DNA from: Kingdonia uniflora
Taxonomy: Eukaryota > Streptophyta > Magnoliopsida > Ranunculales > Circaeasteraceae
Length of the DNA: 64,000 nt
Assembly: GCA_014058105.1 (NCBI GenBank)
Contig: JACGCM010002082.1
Location: 2,294,001 to 2,358,000, forward strand
Reading direction: 5' to 3'
Position 1 is the first letter of the stretch. Each line of letters begins with the position of its first letter. The position numbers were made by a program, and so were the translations under genes. Below, in pieces: positions 1-11,625 of this stretch. The notes beneath the pieces were generated by a model. The model was not told where the DNA came from. It saw only the letters and a program-made list of their open reading frames with translations, and did no database searches.

Positions 1-1
1 G

Positions 2-145
2 AAAGCTCTGGCAGAAAATGGAGATTTAGAGGGTTCTTTATCATCGTCTCGGCTACCCATTGTAGCTGATCAATCGTCTTTTGATCTCCACCAGCCTCTC
101 ATTGTCAAGGTAGAAGACCCACCCAGAGAAAATCATGAAAACTAA
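2..145 (+). CDS. 3' end of an unrecognised host gene (partial)
   Basis: An open frame enters from the left edge and runs 47 codons to a TAA at 143-145. The peptide is hydrophilic and acidic towards its end (it closes with KVEDPPRENHEN) and contains a serine run. No domain is recognisable. It is called as the last coding exon because the frame is open to the window edge and is followed by AT-rich sequence like a 3' untranslated region. It could also be a chance frame; neighbouring sequence to the left would decide. Confidence 0.4.
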   Translation, partial: KALAENGDLEGSLSSSRLPIVADQSSFDLHQPLIVKVEDPPRENHEN

Positions 146-482
146 CAGTAGTCGCCCATCCTTTGTAAATTCTTCCATACCAGCTCTTCCTACAGTAATA
201 TTTAGACGCAAATTCTTGAGTACACAATTGAGAGTTTATGATTCTCGAGTGATTTAGCTTTATCTACGGCATACATGTAATTTTAGAGATATATACATGT
301 TTACGTTATCAATTTAATGACAAGAATATTGTTCTAAATCTAACCTTTTTAATCAAGTAAACGACCTGGGCATACAAATTTATCCATAATTATAATTGTG
401 TTTTTCTATTTAGTTTATTTAGTTTTTTGTTTATTTGGCTTGCACTTGAGTAACACTTCATTCCCCTCCGCTTTAATATGCA
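146..482. other. Non-coding host flank, possible 3' UTR
   Basis: AT-rich sequence without a convincing frame, directly after the partial gene tail and before the LINE target duplication. It would fit a 3' untranslated region and downstream DNA. No polyadenylation site can be fixed. Confidence 0.35.
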
Positions 483-493
483 CTTCATTCCTT
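483..493. repeat. LINE target-site duplication, left copy
   Basis: CTTCATTCCTT is present here and again at 3086-3096, directly at the two ends of the LINE. An 11-bp direct repeat next to a poly(T) run (the poly(A) tail of a minus-strand element) is the normal mark of target-primed reverse transcription. Confidence 0.8.
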
Positions 494-3085
494 CTTTTTT
501 TTAGGCAAAAGAAAGAAGAATAAAATAACTCGCCTAAGAGCGAGGGGGAAGAGAAGTTACATAGTCATTGGCCTCTTGGCCTACATAAGAAACAGAAAAG
601 GGAGAACCAACTCCCCTAGCTGCTAAAACATGAGCGAAATAGTTCCAACTGCGGTTAACATGTTCGAATCTAAAATCAAAAAACCAATCATCAGCTGCTC
701 TCAAATCCAGAGCAATGGTAAGAGCTCTCCAACTAAGGTCCTCTGACCGCTCTCTAAATGCCCTAACAATCCTCTGGTAGTCCGATAGAAGAAGGATCCT
801 CTACAGGCCTAGGTGCCGAGCCGCCTCCAGTCCTCTAAGCACTGAGAGCGCCTCGGCTTCTTCAGCGTCATCTGCTCTTGCCTGATCGTAACCTGCACAA
901 ATAAACAAATTTAAGTGATTTTTAATAGTGAAACATGACCCCCCAGTCTTATCCTGGGCAATCCAGGAGGCATCCACGTTTATGATATGCCATCCCTCCT
1001 GGACCTGGTATTGGGTCAGAGTTTGTTTAATGGTGAGAGGAGGGCTCGAGGGAGTATTTGGGAGGGTGCGAAGCTTTTTTGCGTGGAGCAGAATGTCCAT
1101 TGTCGTTGTTGATTGTTGCTCGAAGACTAGAGAGTTTCTGCTGTTCCAAATAGCAAAAGAGATGGTGCTAAAAGAGCTGCAAAAAAATGAAAAAGTCAGA
1201 GGCACTACCATGGGTCTGAAAACAACGAATGAGAGTGAGAGGCACCGATTCTGAGTAGCTCCAGTTGCTAAAGTCGATCAAGAGTTCGGACTCAGACCAG
1301 ATATCGCAGATCTTGGGGCAGAAAAAAAGAGCGTGGGTACCCCAGTCTTCAAAACCATACCAAAGGTTGAATTTGGTTGGAATACCGTCCTGGAGGATTT
1401 TCCATAAGAACACTTGGATTCGCAAGGGGACTTTGAGCTTCCAAATCTTTTCCCAAGGAATGGAAGGGGGGGTAAGGTTTGGGAATAACGAAATGCTCAT
1501 CCTGAGGGGTGATGGTTGTACAATTGTGAACAGATCTGACCGTTAGGATTCCATTCTTTTCCTTGGTCCATCTCAGGATGTCTTTCGCAGGGTGTTTGCT
1601 AAGGGGGATATGGATGATCATGTTAGCGATGTCCGGGTAGAATAAAGATTGGATGAGGTGCGTTTTCCAGGTACGGCTATTGGACCAAATGAGGTCCGCA
1701 ACTTTCGTGACGTCTCTGGCTTCAGGGGCGGGGCCAGCAGGTCTACCGAATCTGATACCTGGGATCAAGGGTTCCAGCCAAATATCTACGCTTTCTCCAT
1801 CTCCGATGTGCCATCTAAGCTCAGACCAAATGTTGTTACGGGCTTTTAGGATACCTTTCCAGATCCAGGAGTCGGCAGATTTGGGGATGGCCAGCATAAT
1901 AGAGGCTCTGGGTGAGTAATTTGCTTTCAGGTTTTGAGACCAAACTTTTTCTGGTTCTTTGATGACCCGCCAGAAGAGCTTCATCATCAGGGCTTGGTTA
2001 TGGTTAGTAGCTGTACGGATGCCCAGCCTCCCATACTGGGTGGGTTTGTAAATCTTATTCCATTTGATAAGGTGCGCCTTAGGTCTACCCTCCTTATTGG
2101 AACCCCAAAGAAAACGCGCGTTCATCGAGTCAAGTTGTTTGCAAGTTTTGCGAGGGAGGGGGAAAACATACATGAGGAAGGTAGGAATTGCTGAGTTAAC
2201 AGCTTTAATAAGAGTGATGCGGCTGGCTTGTGACAAGAATTTTGCTTTCCAGCCTTCAATCCGCTTAGACACCTGAGTGATAATCTCCTGGAAGTTAAGG
2301 CTCTTAGCTCGATCGAAAGTAAGGGGGGCACCAAGGTATTTTTCCCCGTAAGAATCTCTCTTGATGTGAAGCATCCTTTGGATAATCTTGCGATGACGGT
2401 GATGACCGTTCTTGCTGAATAAGATACATGATTTGTCAAAGTTAATCTCTTGGCCAGACACCTTGGTGAAGGTATCCAGAGCTTGCTTGAGCATGTCAGC
2501 TTCGGAAAGGGTAGCATTGCAGAAAATAAAGCTGTCATCCGCAAAGTGGAGATGAGAGACAGGCGAGCTGCCTCTAGCAGTCTTAATACCATGAAGAGTG
2601 CCTTCTTTTTCTTTTTGGAGGAGAATTCTGGACAAAACTTCCGGGCAGATAAGGAAGAGAGAGGGGGAAAGGGGGTCGCCTTGGCGAATGCCTCTTCCAG
2701 GTTTCAGGAAACCAAAGGGAGAGCCCTCAATTGTGAAAGAGAACACAGTGGTGGAGATGCATTGTTGAACCCAGTTGCACCATTTGTCACAAGATCCCAT
2801 GGCACGCATCGTGTCATCGAGAAACTTCCACTCCACACAATCAAAAGCTTTGCTGAGGTCGAGCTTAATCGCCATGCAGTTTCTCTTGCCTTTCTTCTTT
2901 TTCAGGGTTTTGAGGATTTCTTGAGCCATGATAATATTGTCGTAAATTTGACGGCCAGGAATAAAAGCATTCTGGGCAGGAGAGATAATCTTATCAAGAA
3001 GAGGCCGGAGCCGTGTGGCAAGGATCTTGGTGATGATCATAAGCTTGACGTTGCAGAGACTGATGGGTCTGAAGTGCTCTGGCTT
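494..3085 (-). mobile_element. LINE-1-type retrotransposon, 5'-truncated
   Basis: Minus-strand non-LTR element. It holds reverse transcriptase, a zf-RVT zinc-binding region and RNase H in the usual plant L1 order, and ends in a poly(A) tail seen as T8 at 495-502. It lacks ORF1, the endonuclease and the start of the reverse transcriptase. Eleven-base target duplications flank it at 483-493 and 3086-3096, so the truncation happened at insertion and is not later erosion. A small hairpin (CTCGC/GCGAG) lies just before the tail near 529-544. The Mutator element inserted only 25 bases beyond its right duplication. Confidence 0.92.
540..3085 (-). pseudogene. LINE reverse transcriptase / RNase H, truncated and frameshifted
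   Basis: The frame from 3085 down to about 1500 gives roughly 500 residues of plant L1 reverse transcriptase: HFRPISLCNV near the start, KLDLSKAFDCVEW, GIRQGDPLSPSLF, and the catalytic box HFADDSFIF. A frameshift near 1500 moves to a zf-RVT-like stretch (WEKIWKLKVPLRIQVFLW) at about 1168-1500. A third frame (801-1211) is the plant RNase H domain with NVDASW and DAEEAEALSVLRGLEAAR; its tail (FEHVNRSWNYFAHVLA) continues to about 560. The ATG in frame at 3089-3091 lies in the target duplication and is not a real start. The endonuclease is absent. The copy is dead because it is truncated and shifted between domains. Confidence 0.88.
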
Positions 3086-3096
3086 CTTCATTCCTT
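3086..3096. repeat. LINE target-site duplication, right copy
   Basis: CTTCATTCCTT, identical to 483-493. It marks the 5' truncation point of the LINE. Confidence 0.8.
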
Positions 3097-3112
3097 GATT
3101 TGATGTATAGTT

Positions 3113-3121
3113 CTACATTGG
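3113..3121. repeat. Mutator element target-site duplication, left copy
   Basis: CTACATTGG occurs here immediately before the inverted repeat and again at 22981-22989 immediately after it. Nine bases is the characteristic duplication length of Mutator-like elements. One flanking G is shared, so the frame could slide by a base. Confidence 0.85.
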
Positions 3122-3200
3122 GGGAGAGGATTCCCCTACACTCCCAAACTGCTACACACTCGCTACACTCTCTCTTGACCGTACACCTCTCTTAAGTGGC
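3122..3200. repeat. MULE left terminal inverted repeat
   Basis: Best conserved over roughly the first 70 bases: GGGAGAGGATTCCCCTACAC, then spaced GCTACAC and CTACACTCTCTCTTGACC blocks that reappear inverted at the right end. Further inwards the similarity continues only as CT-rich simple sequence. Confidence 0.8.
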
Positions 3201-3274
3201 ATTTTTAATCTCTTTTTTAAGAGGGAAAAATTGGTGACGTGACATTGGGAGAGGACAAATTTGAAAAAAATAAT

Positions 3275-3480
3275 TCAACTCACACCATTCACTCACTTAC
3301 AACTCACTCTCACTTACTCACTCACAGTCTTTCTCTTTCTCTACTGGTAAGACTCTCTCATTCTCACTCACTCACTCACTCCCCTACATTCACTCACTCT
3401 CTCTCTCTCTTAGTCAATATCTCTCCCCCTCAGTCACTCTCTCTCTCTCTTATTCACTCTCTCTTTCTCTCTCCCGGTGA
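3275..3480. repeat. CTCACTC / CTCTCT-rich subterminal region, left
   Basis: Degenerate tandem ACTCACTC and CTCTCT sequence. A mirror-image region lies inside the right end at about 22725-22900. The long frame through it (Ser/Leu/Thr/His-rich) is only a reading of the simple repeat. It might serve as promoter or pyrimidine-rich leader for the PMD gene, which is inference. Confidence 0.6.
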
Positions 3481-3699
3481 TCAATTGTTCTCGCATTGCA
3501 TTTTGATAAAAGGAGCTATAAACTGGGAGACTGTCATCATACACCTCCCTCATTCACCAGGTAATCAAATGCATTCCCTTCAAATGTTCCCTATTCCCAT
3601 CATCTTCCCTTATTATTTATTTTTAAATTTTCCCGCGCAATGCTGTTAAGTCTTTTTTTTACCAAATTTTCGAGGAATTTCCCCAAATTTTAGGATTTA

Positions 3700-4035
3700 A
3701 GCAGAACATCGACAATTACCCACTCTATGTTGTGTCAAACATTTGAAAAATTGTTGATGTCTGATTAATCGACATTATTTTCTATGTTTTTGCCTTAAAA
3801 ATTGTCGATTCTATCGACAATTAAGGGAATACTCTGCATCAAATATTGTCGAAGTTTTCATAATCGACAATCTTAATTGTCGATTATCTTATAACCGACA
3901 ATTTATTGAAAATATTTGTCGAAGTTGTATGAGCTCGACAATTTATAGTCACTATTTGTCAAAATTCTCTCTCATCGACAATATTTTAGTGATTAATTAT
4001 CGATTTTTTTTAAATCAAAAATTTCTTATTGCGAC
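3700..4035. repeat. TTGTCGA motif array A
   Basis: About ten copies of TTGTCGA or its complement TCGACAA in 330 bases, often as facing pairs with AT-rich spacers (for example near 3797-3820, 3845-3885 and 3918-3945). It lies upstream of the PMD start and ends just before an acceptor-like TTAAGCAG at 4091-4098, so it is probably in a 5' leader intron. Confidence 0.8.
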
Positions 4036-4098
4036 AATTTTAGTGCTTAATTTCTTTCAATGCCTATGTCAGTACTTAATCTGAGTTTCTTAAGCAGG

Positions 4099-4716
4099 AT
4101 GGCACCAAAATAGAATGTTCCAGCGAAGATTCCCTTAACAGCCTCACATCGGAAGAGGCTAAATTCAGAGCGAGAAGATCTCTTGCATCCAAATTTTAAC
4201 AAACCTCCTCGTGTGCCTGCCAAAAGGAGCAAAACTAATTCTAGTAGGGCAGAAGCAAGTGGGAGTGTCCATCAGGTGTCAGTAACACCTGAAGAAGTTT
4301 AGGATTTTGAAAGCCCTCTTCTACAAGTGGCAGTGATTCCCAAACTTTTGTTTCTAATACAGATTATTTCTATTACAATGAAGCATCTCCTGTGAGTGAT
4401 AGTCTGCAATTTGAAGTTTCCCTAAACCCTACAGTTGAAGAGCAGAGTACGAGAACCACCGACGAAGAAGGTATCCGGGAAGACAACAACAATGACTCAA
4501 ATGAGTCAGAAGCGGACGAATATGGCCCTAGGGACACCTCTTTGTTGACGAGCTTCAAGTTACACATAACAAAAACTCTAGCTCTTGGACAGGTACTGAA
4601 AATAGCCAATTATTTTAGTTTTAATCCCAATTTCAGCAATGTTTCCTTCTTTTATTTAGACAATGACAAATGTGATTATATTGTATTTATAGGACCCCGG
4701 CTGTCTATGGGTGTTT
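4099..4716 (+). pseudogene. Plant mobile domain (PMD) gene of the MULE, 5' exons
   Basis: ATG at 4099 follows an acceptor-like CAG. The reading gives a basic stretch (PRVPAKRSK), then an acidic Glu/Asp/Asn-rich stretch, then YGPRDTSLLTSFKLHI, which matches the conserved opening of plant mobile domain proteins (G-P-x-D-x-S-L-L-x-S-F-x-x-H). In-frame stops (for example the fifth codon) show decay. A donor GTACTG follows at 4593 and an acceptor TTTATAG ends at 4692; the following exon is cut at 4716 by the Athila-like insertion and resumes after 14970. PMD proteins (MAIN/MAIL1 type) are nuclear plant proteins linked to silencing and gene regulation; TE-encoded PMDs are known. Confidence 0.6.
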
Positions 4717-5280
4717 TGATAGGCATGAAAAATGCTTATTTTTGTCCTTAAATTTACCTGATCTAGAACCTTATTTATTGTTTTACTGGGCCTAATTAAA
4801 GTATGTTTTTACTATTGCAGGTAAAGAGACATTTGTGTCCAAACCCTTCTTAAAGCCCAACTCTTACAAGCTAAAGAGCTGCTAGAGATGACCAGTTGTC
4901 AAAAGCTGCTAAAGATGACCTAGTGCCAAGAGCTGTTGGAAGACTTAGTAGTCAAGCTTTGCTAAAATATCTCCACAAAACCAGGAGTTGTTGAGATAGA
5001 GTAGAACTTTTGTTAGGGGATAAAGAGATAAAGGAAAATAGGGGAGAGCTATCTTTTAATCTCTGGGAACCACCGTAGCTTTATTTTGTATTCTTCCAGA
5101 GAGATTTGTATGATTCTTTTGGAATATCTTGGGAAATCTATGAAATCAATTGTAAGTGTTTTTTTTATCAATACGTTCTTTATAATTTCTAATTACTAGA
5201 TTTGATAATAGGAATCATGATTTGATGAAGAACGACAACCCTAACCTATATTACAATGCTCGATTTGATGCGGTTTATCA
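4717..5280 (+). repeat. 5' LTR of the Athila-like element
   Basis: 564 bases, TG...CA. Same sequence, diverged, as 14391-14965. It contains TTTATTTTGTATTC and TTCTTTATAA stretches near 5080-5180, but no promoter can be assigned with confidence. Confidence 0.88.
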
Positions 5281-5282
5281 AA

Positions 5283-5300
5283 TGGCACCGTTGTCAGGGA
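5283..5300 (+). promoter_or_regulatory. Primer-binding site, tRNA-Asp type
   Basis: TGGCACCGTTGTCAGGGA lies two bases after the 5' LTR and differs by only a few bases from the TGGCGCCGTTGCCGGGGA site typical of Athila/Tat elements. It would prime minus-strand DNA synthesis. Confidence 0.75.
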
Positions 5301-7729
5301 TGCTATCGGTTTAAAATCACGATTCTTTTATTGAATTTTTGTTTATTTCGATTTCTGTTTCCGTTTGAGAGGTATTTTGTTTTATGTGTTGTATAGGTTA
5401 AAAGTGAGAGCAAAGCAACAATAGTTCCAACTTTCAGCAACAGTTCAAATCATCAGACGGTGGTCATCACATCTTACTCCCTTTTTCTCCCTCTCTGTCT
5501 CTTAACTTCTCAAAACACTGTCTCTCAATCTCCCATGACTCTCACACCCCCTTTCTCACTCTCTAAACTCTTAAACAAAAACTCCCACAAAATTCTGAAT
5601 CACAGACTCTCTCAAAACACGGACTCCATCTCCCACAAAATCGACTGTCTCTATCTCCTCAAAATACCGACTCTCACTCTTTCTCTAAAAACGCAGCAAA
5701 ACCCACCCTAAATCTCTTCTCCCATAAAAATTCTCCATCACTCTTCTCTACAATTTCTCCGACTCTCTCTGTCCCATGTACTCTGCTATTTAGATTCTAG
5801 ATTGTGATTTTGGATTTGTTGCACTTTCTCTATCTCTCTGTGTACTACCATAAGATCTAATTTTCATTTGTTGAGAACCCAAAGTGTAATTAGATGATCG
5901 AGGGAGAAGCCATGAGTTCTTGATTTTTCTTCCCTTTGCAATTGGGCTTCGATTTACAGTTGTTTGCTTAAAATTAAGGTTTTGTGATTGAAGTTTTGTG
6001 ATGGAAGTTCTGTAATTGAAGTCCTCAAAATAATTGATTTTAATTGAGTTTGATATCAAAATGAATTCAAGTTTTAAATTCATCAATTGGATTGCGTTGT
6101 GATTCATCAATTGGCAATTGGGTTTTGGCGATGTCTCTATCTCCCTGTCTTGGTGAAGATTGGGGTTTTGTAGTTTGCAGTGAGTGATTATATGGTTTCT
6201 GCTAGCTTGGGGGACTTTGTGATTAGTGATTGACTGGGTTCAGTTGTTAATTAATTTGGGTCCAGCTATTGATTTGCCTCCCAAATTACTACTAAATCTT
6301 TGAAGCTTGGTAACTGTGATTATGATTGTGTTTGTGACGGGTAAATCGTATCCCAATCTCTCTTTTTTTACTCTGTTGCTACAGTAGATTTATTTGTTTA
6401 CTCTGCTGCTACAGCAGTTTACTTTGTTCTAGGTTTTCTGTTTTTGATTTATTTTATTGAAACTGTAAGTTAAAGTTTGAATGTTATGTTGTTTTGGTAT
6501 TTGATCGGGAGTTGTTATCGCTATCTTTGTCGCCATACAATTTTCTTTTGTATAACTCTGTTCGTATCCACCAAGTATTATATAGCTTGTTTTTATTAAG
6601 AACATGTTTGATTCAACAACTGTTGTTCAAAAGCTCTACATAGGTATTTCTCTTCTGGGAACGACGGTATCTTTTGCTCGATCTAGACAGTTGGGTTGCA
6701 TTTTTGCTACATACTTGGTCCACGAACAGACATACATAAGTACTGTTTTTCAAGTTGTTGAAGGAGATGGACATGGTTGATTAAAGCAAAGCGACAAAGC
6801 CAACATAAAAAAGCGACAAATCCAATAAGACTTCTAGTTGTTTAAATTTTTATGTATTTTTAGTATTGTAAGAATTGAGAAAATGTTTGTGTAAAGTTTA
6901 ATGAGTGACGCTTTGTAAGGTGAGGAAATTGTACTCTGCTGCAGGTACAGTTTTGGATCCCCCACTCAGGCCAAAAATTGTTTCAACGCGTACTTCGCAA
7001 ACGATCCTGAGTCGGCCTTCCCAACGGTTTCACCAGGGTAACCAGACGTGGCCCTAAAAAGGCCGCCCTATAGGTAATCATCTTTTCACCGCACCCTCCA
7101 TGTCGCGGTACATTGTTGTTCAACTATTGTTTAATTGATTAAATATTTAATTTTTGCAACAACACCTAGATAAGGGTGAGCCAAAACAGGATTTCATCAC
7201 CCGTGCGTGCCCATACATTAGGACTCCGGGAGTTCATCACCCGGTTTTGAATCTTTTTCGGTATCGACAATCCCAACCGCTTTAAAAGATTTTCAGATAA
7301 GAAGCCATAAAAAACATAGTTAATCAAAAGACTTTGCTCAGACCTGGAGCAACATGCTCAATAGGAAAACCTGATAAGTGGCTACGTTTGCTGGAGGACG
7401 TAATTTTCCTTGCATAGCTAGTGTGGATAGGTGAATCTAAGCGGTTCGCCCTGCCTTCCAGCACAGGTGCATCTAGGTGACTAGACTACATGCAAGCTAT
7501 CGCCAAAGCGAGTAAAAACAACTCAAGTGCAAACCGATCTACTGTCAGGAGTAGGAGAATTAAACCCTAAGATCGGGTTCACAACTTAACTTAAAAAAGA
7601 GACCAGCAAAACATTCTTGAGTGCTTGCATCATTCTTTGGTCTTTTAGTGTGTTCGCATCTATTGATTGAGTTATATATTTAATTGGGGCAACACCCAAA
7701 CTCAGACTAAGAACGCTGCTAGAATCAAT
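5301..7729 (+). other. Athila-like leader region, non-coding
   Basis: About 2.4 kb between primer-binding site and gag, a length usual for this lineage. It holds TC-rich sequence (5460-5760), T-rich and G/T-rich stretches, and a more GC-rich, conserved-looking segment at 6950-7560. No supported coding region: the frames here are short and without recognisable residues. Confidence 0.6.
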
Positions 7730-8660
7730 ATGAACGGGACTGATGGGATTAATGGTCCTGAACCTGCTATTGCTAGGAATGGTCCCGAACCTGCTACTGC
7801 GGAGAGAATCACTCTCCGCAATCGAATGCATCCTACAGTTGCGAGTAAGCCTTCATGTATTATGATTCCTAGAAATATAGAAAACTTTGAGTTAAAACTG
7901 GAATTCTTGTCCATGCTTCCCAAATTTCATGGTAGTCTCACTAAAAACCCATATAACAATCTTAGAGACTTTAGGGATCATATGCTTATTTTAAACTTCA
8001 AACGTATTACAAAAGATTCTCTAAAATTACGTATGTTCCCTTTTTCTCTTATGGGAAATGCACGCGATTAGTTGTACACTCTTGAAGAGAACTCTGTAAA
8101 CACATTTGAACAACTCGTTAAGGAGTTTTTTTAAAAGTATTTTCCTAACCATAGAACTACTAAGATACAACAGAGTATCTATAACATCATGCAAAACTGA
8201 GGAGAGTCATTATATGACTACCTACAACGGTTTAGGGATTTAGAGCAAGAATGTTCACATCGCGGGATTCAATTGATTGATATAGTTCAAATTCTCTATG
8301 AAGGTTTAGATTATGACACTAGAACTCGTGTTCAGTCTATGTGCGCGGGTACATTTGATGAGAAAATTGACACCGAAGCTTGAAATTTTTTAAATGATGT
8401 AGAGGATAAGACCAACCAATTGCAAACGATGAAAGAGGAAAGACCTTGTCACAGTGCAAATATGCACTAAGTGGACTCTAATTTAGAGTCTGCCATTCTT
8501 AATAAAATCGAGAACTTAGAGATCGGAAAAAGGGAGAAATACCCTACCATTTCTTCTGTTAACCATGTGGTGATGCCACCTTGTGTGGTTTGTGAGAGTT
8601 TGGACCATCTGGTCAGAGATTGCCCTGACGTGCTTAGTTTAAAAGATGGTAGGAAAGACT
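7730..8660 (+). pseudogene. Athila-like gag
   Basis: ATG at 7730 opens an Athila-type gag: an N-terminal Asn/Gly/Pro stretch, then IPRNIENFELKLEFLSMLPKF and LKLRMFPFSLMGNARDW-like residues, which is the retrotransposon gag core. Stops interrupt it at about 8069, 8131, 8200 and 8381. A CCHC knuckle (C-VV-C-ESLD-H-LVRD-C) lies at about 8580-8625, in a frame open from 8471 to 8662. Gag would form the particle and bind RNA. It cannot be made from this copy. Confidence 0.8.
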
Positions 8661-9396
8661 AAGCCGATGCCATGTATCAACGTCCCAATAGCCAACCTTT
8701 CAATGGTGGATGGAATAATAATTCTAACAACTCCAATTCTCGGGGAAGTAGAAATTACCAAGGAGGTTCTTCTGATAGCGCCCTTATCAATCGCACAACC
8801 AAGTAAGCCATCACCAGTCTAGTTCCTCGTGGCAACAAAATCTATCATACCAAGCTCCCCTTAATGTTCCTTATGTTCCTCCGCACAATAGGAATCTGCC
8901 TACTCCAACCACATTCTTAGAAGATACTCTTAAGGCATTTATGCAAGTAACCCATTCGTCTATTGCCAAACTTGAGAGAAAAATAGGTCAAATGGCAATA
9001 AAGATAAGCACGAGAGATAAATGAACATTCCCCAGTCAAACTCAAGTTAATCCTAAAGGGAATATTGAACATCCTAGATCTTCCAATCGTGATGGAGTCA
9101 ACGCCATTATTTCTCTTAGGAGTGGTACGAAAGTAGATAATCTGGTAAAAATGCCTAAAGAACCCGGGAAGGAAATTCAAAGTAAACTTATAGAAGAACC
9201 TGTGACTGAGGAAGAAACCACGATAACACATTTTCAGCCGCTGACTCCTTTTCCTCAGCGGGTAACTCTAGCTAAGAAGGGCAATGCATATTAGGAGATT
9301 TTAGGGATTTTTAAGCATTGTGTAATTAACATTCCTATTCTTACGGTCATAAGGCATATTCCTAATTACGTAAAATTCTTCAAAGATCTTTGCACC
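8661..9396 (+). pseudogene. Athila-like gag-protease linker
   Basis: Interrupted frames rich in Asn, Ser, Gln and Pro continue from gag, followed near 9230-9300 by a stretch resembling the region before the protease. No catalytic residue is here. Several stops. Confidence 0.5.
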
Positions 9397-10215
9397 TTGA
9401 AACGGAGCATTCATGTCCTGAAAAAGGTTTTTCATGTTCACGAGAGTGATACGTCTATTCTTTTAGATGCATATGCTAGTTCTGTCCTTTTGCGTAAATC
9501 CCTTCCCAAATACAAGGATCCGGGATGCCCTACTATTTCATGTTCGATTGGGACCCGTAAGATAGGAAGAACTTTACTTGATTTAGGTGCCGCCGTGAAC
9601 CTCATTCCTTACTCTGTCTTTTAGCAATTGGATATCGAATTACTTAAGCCCACAAATAGGACCCTACAGCTAGTTGACCGGTCTATTAGGATTCTTAGGG
9701 GTGTAGTTGAAGATGTGTTGATCTAGATTGATCAGTTTGTTTATCCAGTAGACTTTGTTGTGTTAGATACTGAGCCAATGGCAAACCCTGAGGACAAGAT
9801 CCCTGTGATTCTTGGTCTCCCCTTTTTGGCAATAGCTAATATGGTAATCAATTACCGCAATGGAATTATGAAGTTGACCTTTGGGAACATGAGAGTTGAA
9901 TTAAATATCTTTAATGCGTTGCATTCCCCTTATAATTCTGAACCACTCGAGTGCAATATGATCCAGAGTCTTGTGAGTAACACTTTTAAGAGGTCAAGTA
10001 CCTCGGATCCTTTAGGGGAATTTTTAGCCCACTTTGATGAAGATTGTGAGGACAATTCGTACATCCATGAGGTTAAAACCTTATTAAATTCGGCTTTAGA
10101 AATTTTTGAGCCGGAAGGTGAGCATGAAATCTTAGATGTTAAGAAACCCATTCCGGAAGCTCAAGTATATCTTTCTAGGTCCAGACGAAACTATGCCCGT
10201 CATTATTGCAGCTGA
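9397..10215 (+). pseudogene. Athila-like aspartic protease region
   Basis: Frame 9397-9624 contains LPKYKDPGCPTISCSIGT and then LLDLGAAVNLIPYSVF, the Athila-type retropepsin active site (D-L-G-A in place of D-S/T-G-A). After a stop at 9622-9624 the same domain continues as VILGLPFLAIANMVINY at about 9800-9855, the C-terminal G-x-P-F-L motif of the protease fold. The frame then runs on as a linker to the reverse transcriptase. It would process gag-pol. Broken by stops. Confidence 0.78.
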
Positions 10216-11170
10216 CCTAGAACCCCTTCAAGAAGAGAAGTTGATTCGTGTTCTTAAGGGAAATACGAAAGCTATTGGCTGGAGTATAGAGGACATTAAA
10301 GGAATTAGTCCCTCGGTTTGCATGTATAAAATCAAATTGGAAGATAATGCCAAAAAGTCCAGGGAAGGACAACGGAGATTGAATCCGTCAATGGTCGAAG
10401 TAGTTCAGAAAGAGATTTTAAAACTCCTTGATGCTTGTATCATCTATCCTATTTCTGATAGTCTGTGGGTTAGCCCGATCCATGTTGTCCCGAAAAGGTT
10501 GGGAATCACCATTGTAAAGAACGAGAATAACGATCTTGTACCCACTAGAATGACCACTGGATGGAGAGTCTGCATAGACTACAAGAAGCTTAATTCAGTC
10601 ACTAGGAAAGATCACTTCCCCCTACTTTTCACTGACTAGATGCTCGTGAGACTCGCTGGGCATAAATTTTATTGTTTCTTAGATTGCTACTCTGGGTACA
10701 ACCAAATACCCATCATACCGGAGGACTAGGAGAAAATGACTTTTACATATCCTTTTGTCATATTCACCTACCGTCGCATGCCTTTTGGTTTATGCAATGT
10801 TCCTACGACATTTCAGCGTTGCATGTTAAACATTTTTAATGACATGGTAAAGAAATTCCTTGAAGTTTTCATGAATGACTTCTCATTGTTTGGCAATTTA
10901 TTTGACCAGTGCCTTCATCGTCTTACCCTAGTAATACTCAGATGCCAAGAAAAGAACCTTATTTTAAATTAGGAGAAATGTCACTTTATGGTGAAAAGAG
11001 GTATAGTTTTGGAGCATATCATATCTTAAAAAGGAATAGAAGTTGACCAGGCCAAAATAGATATCATTTCTAACCTCCCCCCACCACGAAATGTCAAGGA
11101 CGTCCGTTCCTTTCTAGGACATGCAGGTTTCTACCGTCGTTTTATCTAAGATTTTAGTAAGATTGATTGT
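10216..11170 (+). pseudogene. Athila-like reverse transcriptase
   Basis: Residues IYPISDSLWVSPIHVVPK, then WRVCIDYKKLNSVTRKDHFPL (10561-10621), then RRMPFGLCNVPTTFQRCM (10770-10830), in the order of gypsy reverse transcriptases. The catalytic box reads FMNDFSLFG at about 10869-10895 where Athila elements normally have F-M-D-D-F: the first catalytic Asp has become Asn. The thumb/connection ([14 protein letters not shown]) is at 11104-11148. Stops at 10637, 10726, 10970, 11026 and 11146 split the domain. Confidence 0.85.
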
Positions 11171-11625
11171 CCTTTAAGTAACCTTTTGGCCAAAGATGTG
11201 GCCTATGAGTTTGATGTACCTTATCTTGTAGCTTTTGATAAGCTTAAGACCCAGCTTACAACATCACCCATTATTAGACCACCTGTCTGGAGTGAACCAT
11301 TCAAGTTAATGTGTGATGCCTCTGATTATTCTGTAGGCGTTGTTTTGGGACAACGGATTGACAAATGTCCCTATATTATCCACTATGCTAATAAAACGTG
11401 AAATGATGCCCAATTGAATTACAGGACCAACGAGAAAGAACTCCTGGCCATTGTTTATGCGCTAAAAAAATTTAGATCTTACGGATCATGTCGCGCTTCG
11501 ACATCTTTTGTCAAAGAAGAATGCAAGGCACGGCTAATCTGGTGGGTATTACTTTTGCAGGAGTCTGACCTCGAGATTTGAGACAAAAAGGGGTCAGACA
11601 ATATTGTAACTGACCATCTTTCCTG
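11171..11625 (+). pseudogene. Athila-like RNase H
   Basis: PPVWSEPFKLMCDASDYSVGVVLGQR gives the first catalytic Asp in the D-A-S-D context (about 11316-11330), and a later stretch (NYRTNEKELLAIVYALKKFR) at 11417-11472 gives the Glu of the T-E-K-E-L-L-A motif. Interrupted by a stop at 11399 and later frameshifts. Confidence 0.8.

Noticed and set aside
2450..3103. Plus-strand frame of 217 codons
   Set aside because: It lies antisense to the LINE reverse transcriptase, which is unmistakable on minus.
3239..3649. Open frame of 136 codons, Ser/Leu/His-rich
   Set aside because: It is a reading of CTCACTC/CTCTCT simple sequence in the MULE end; no protein-like composition or domain.
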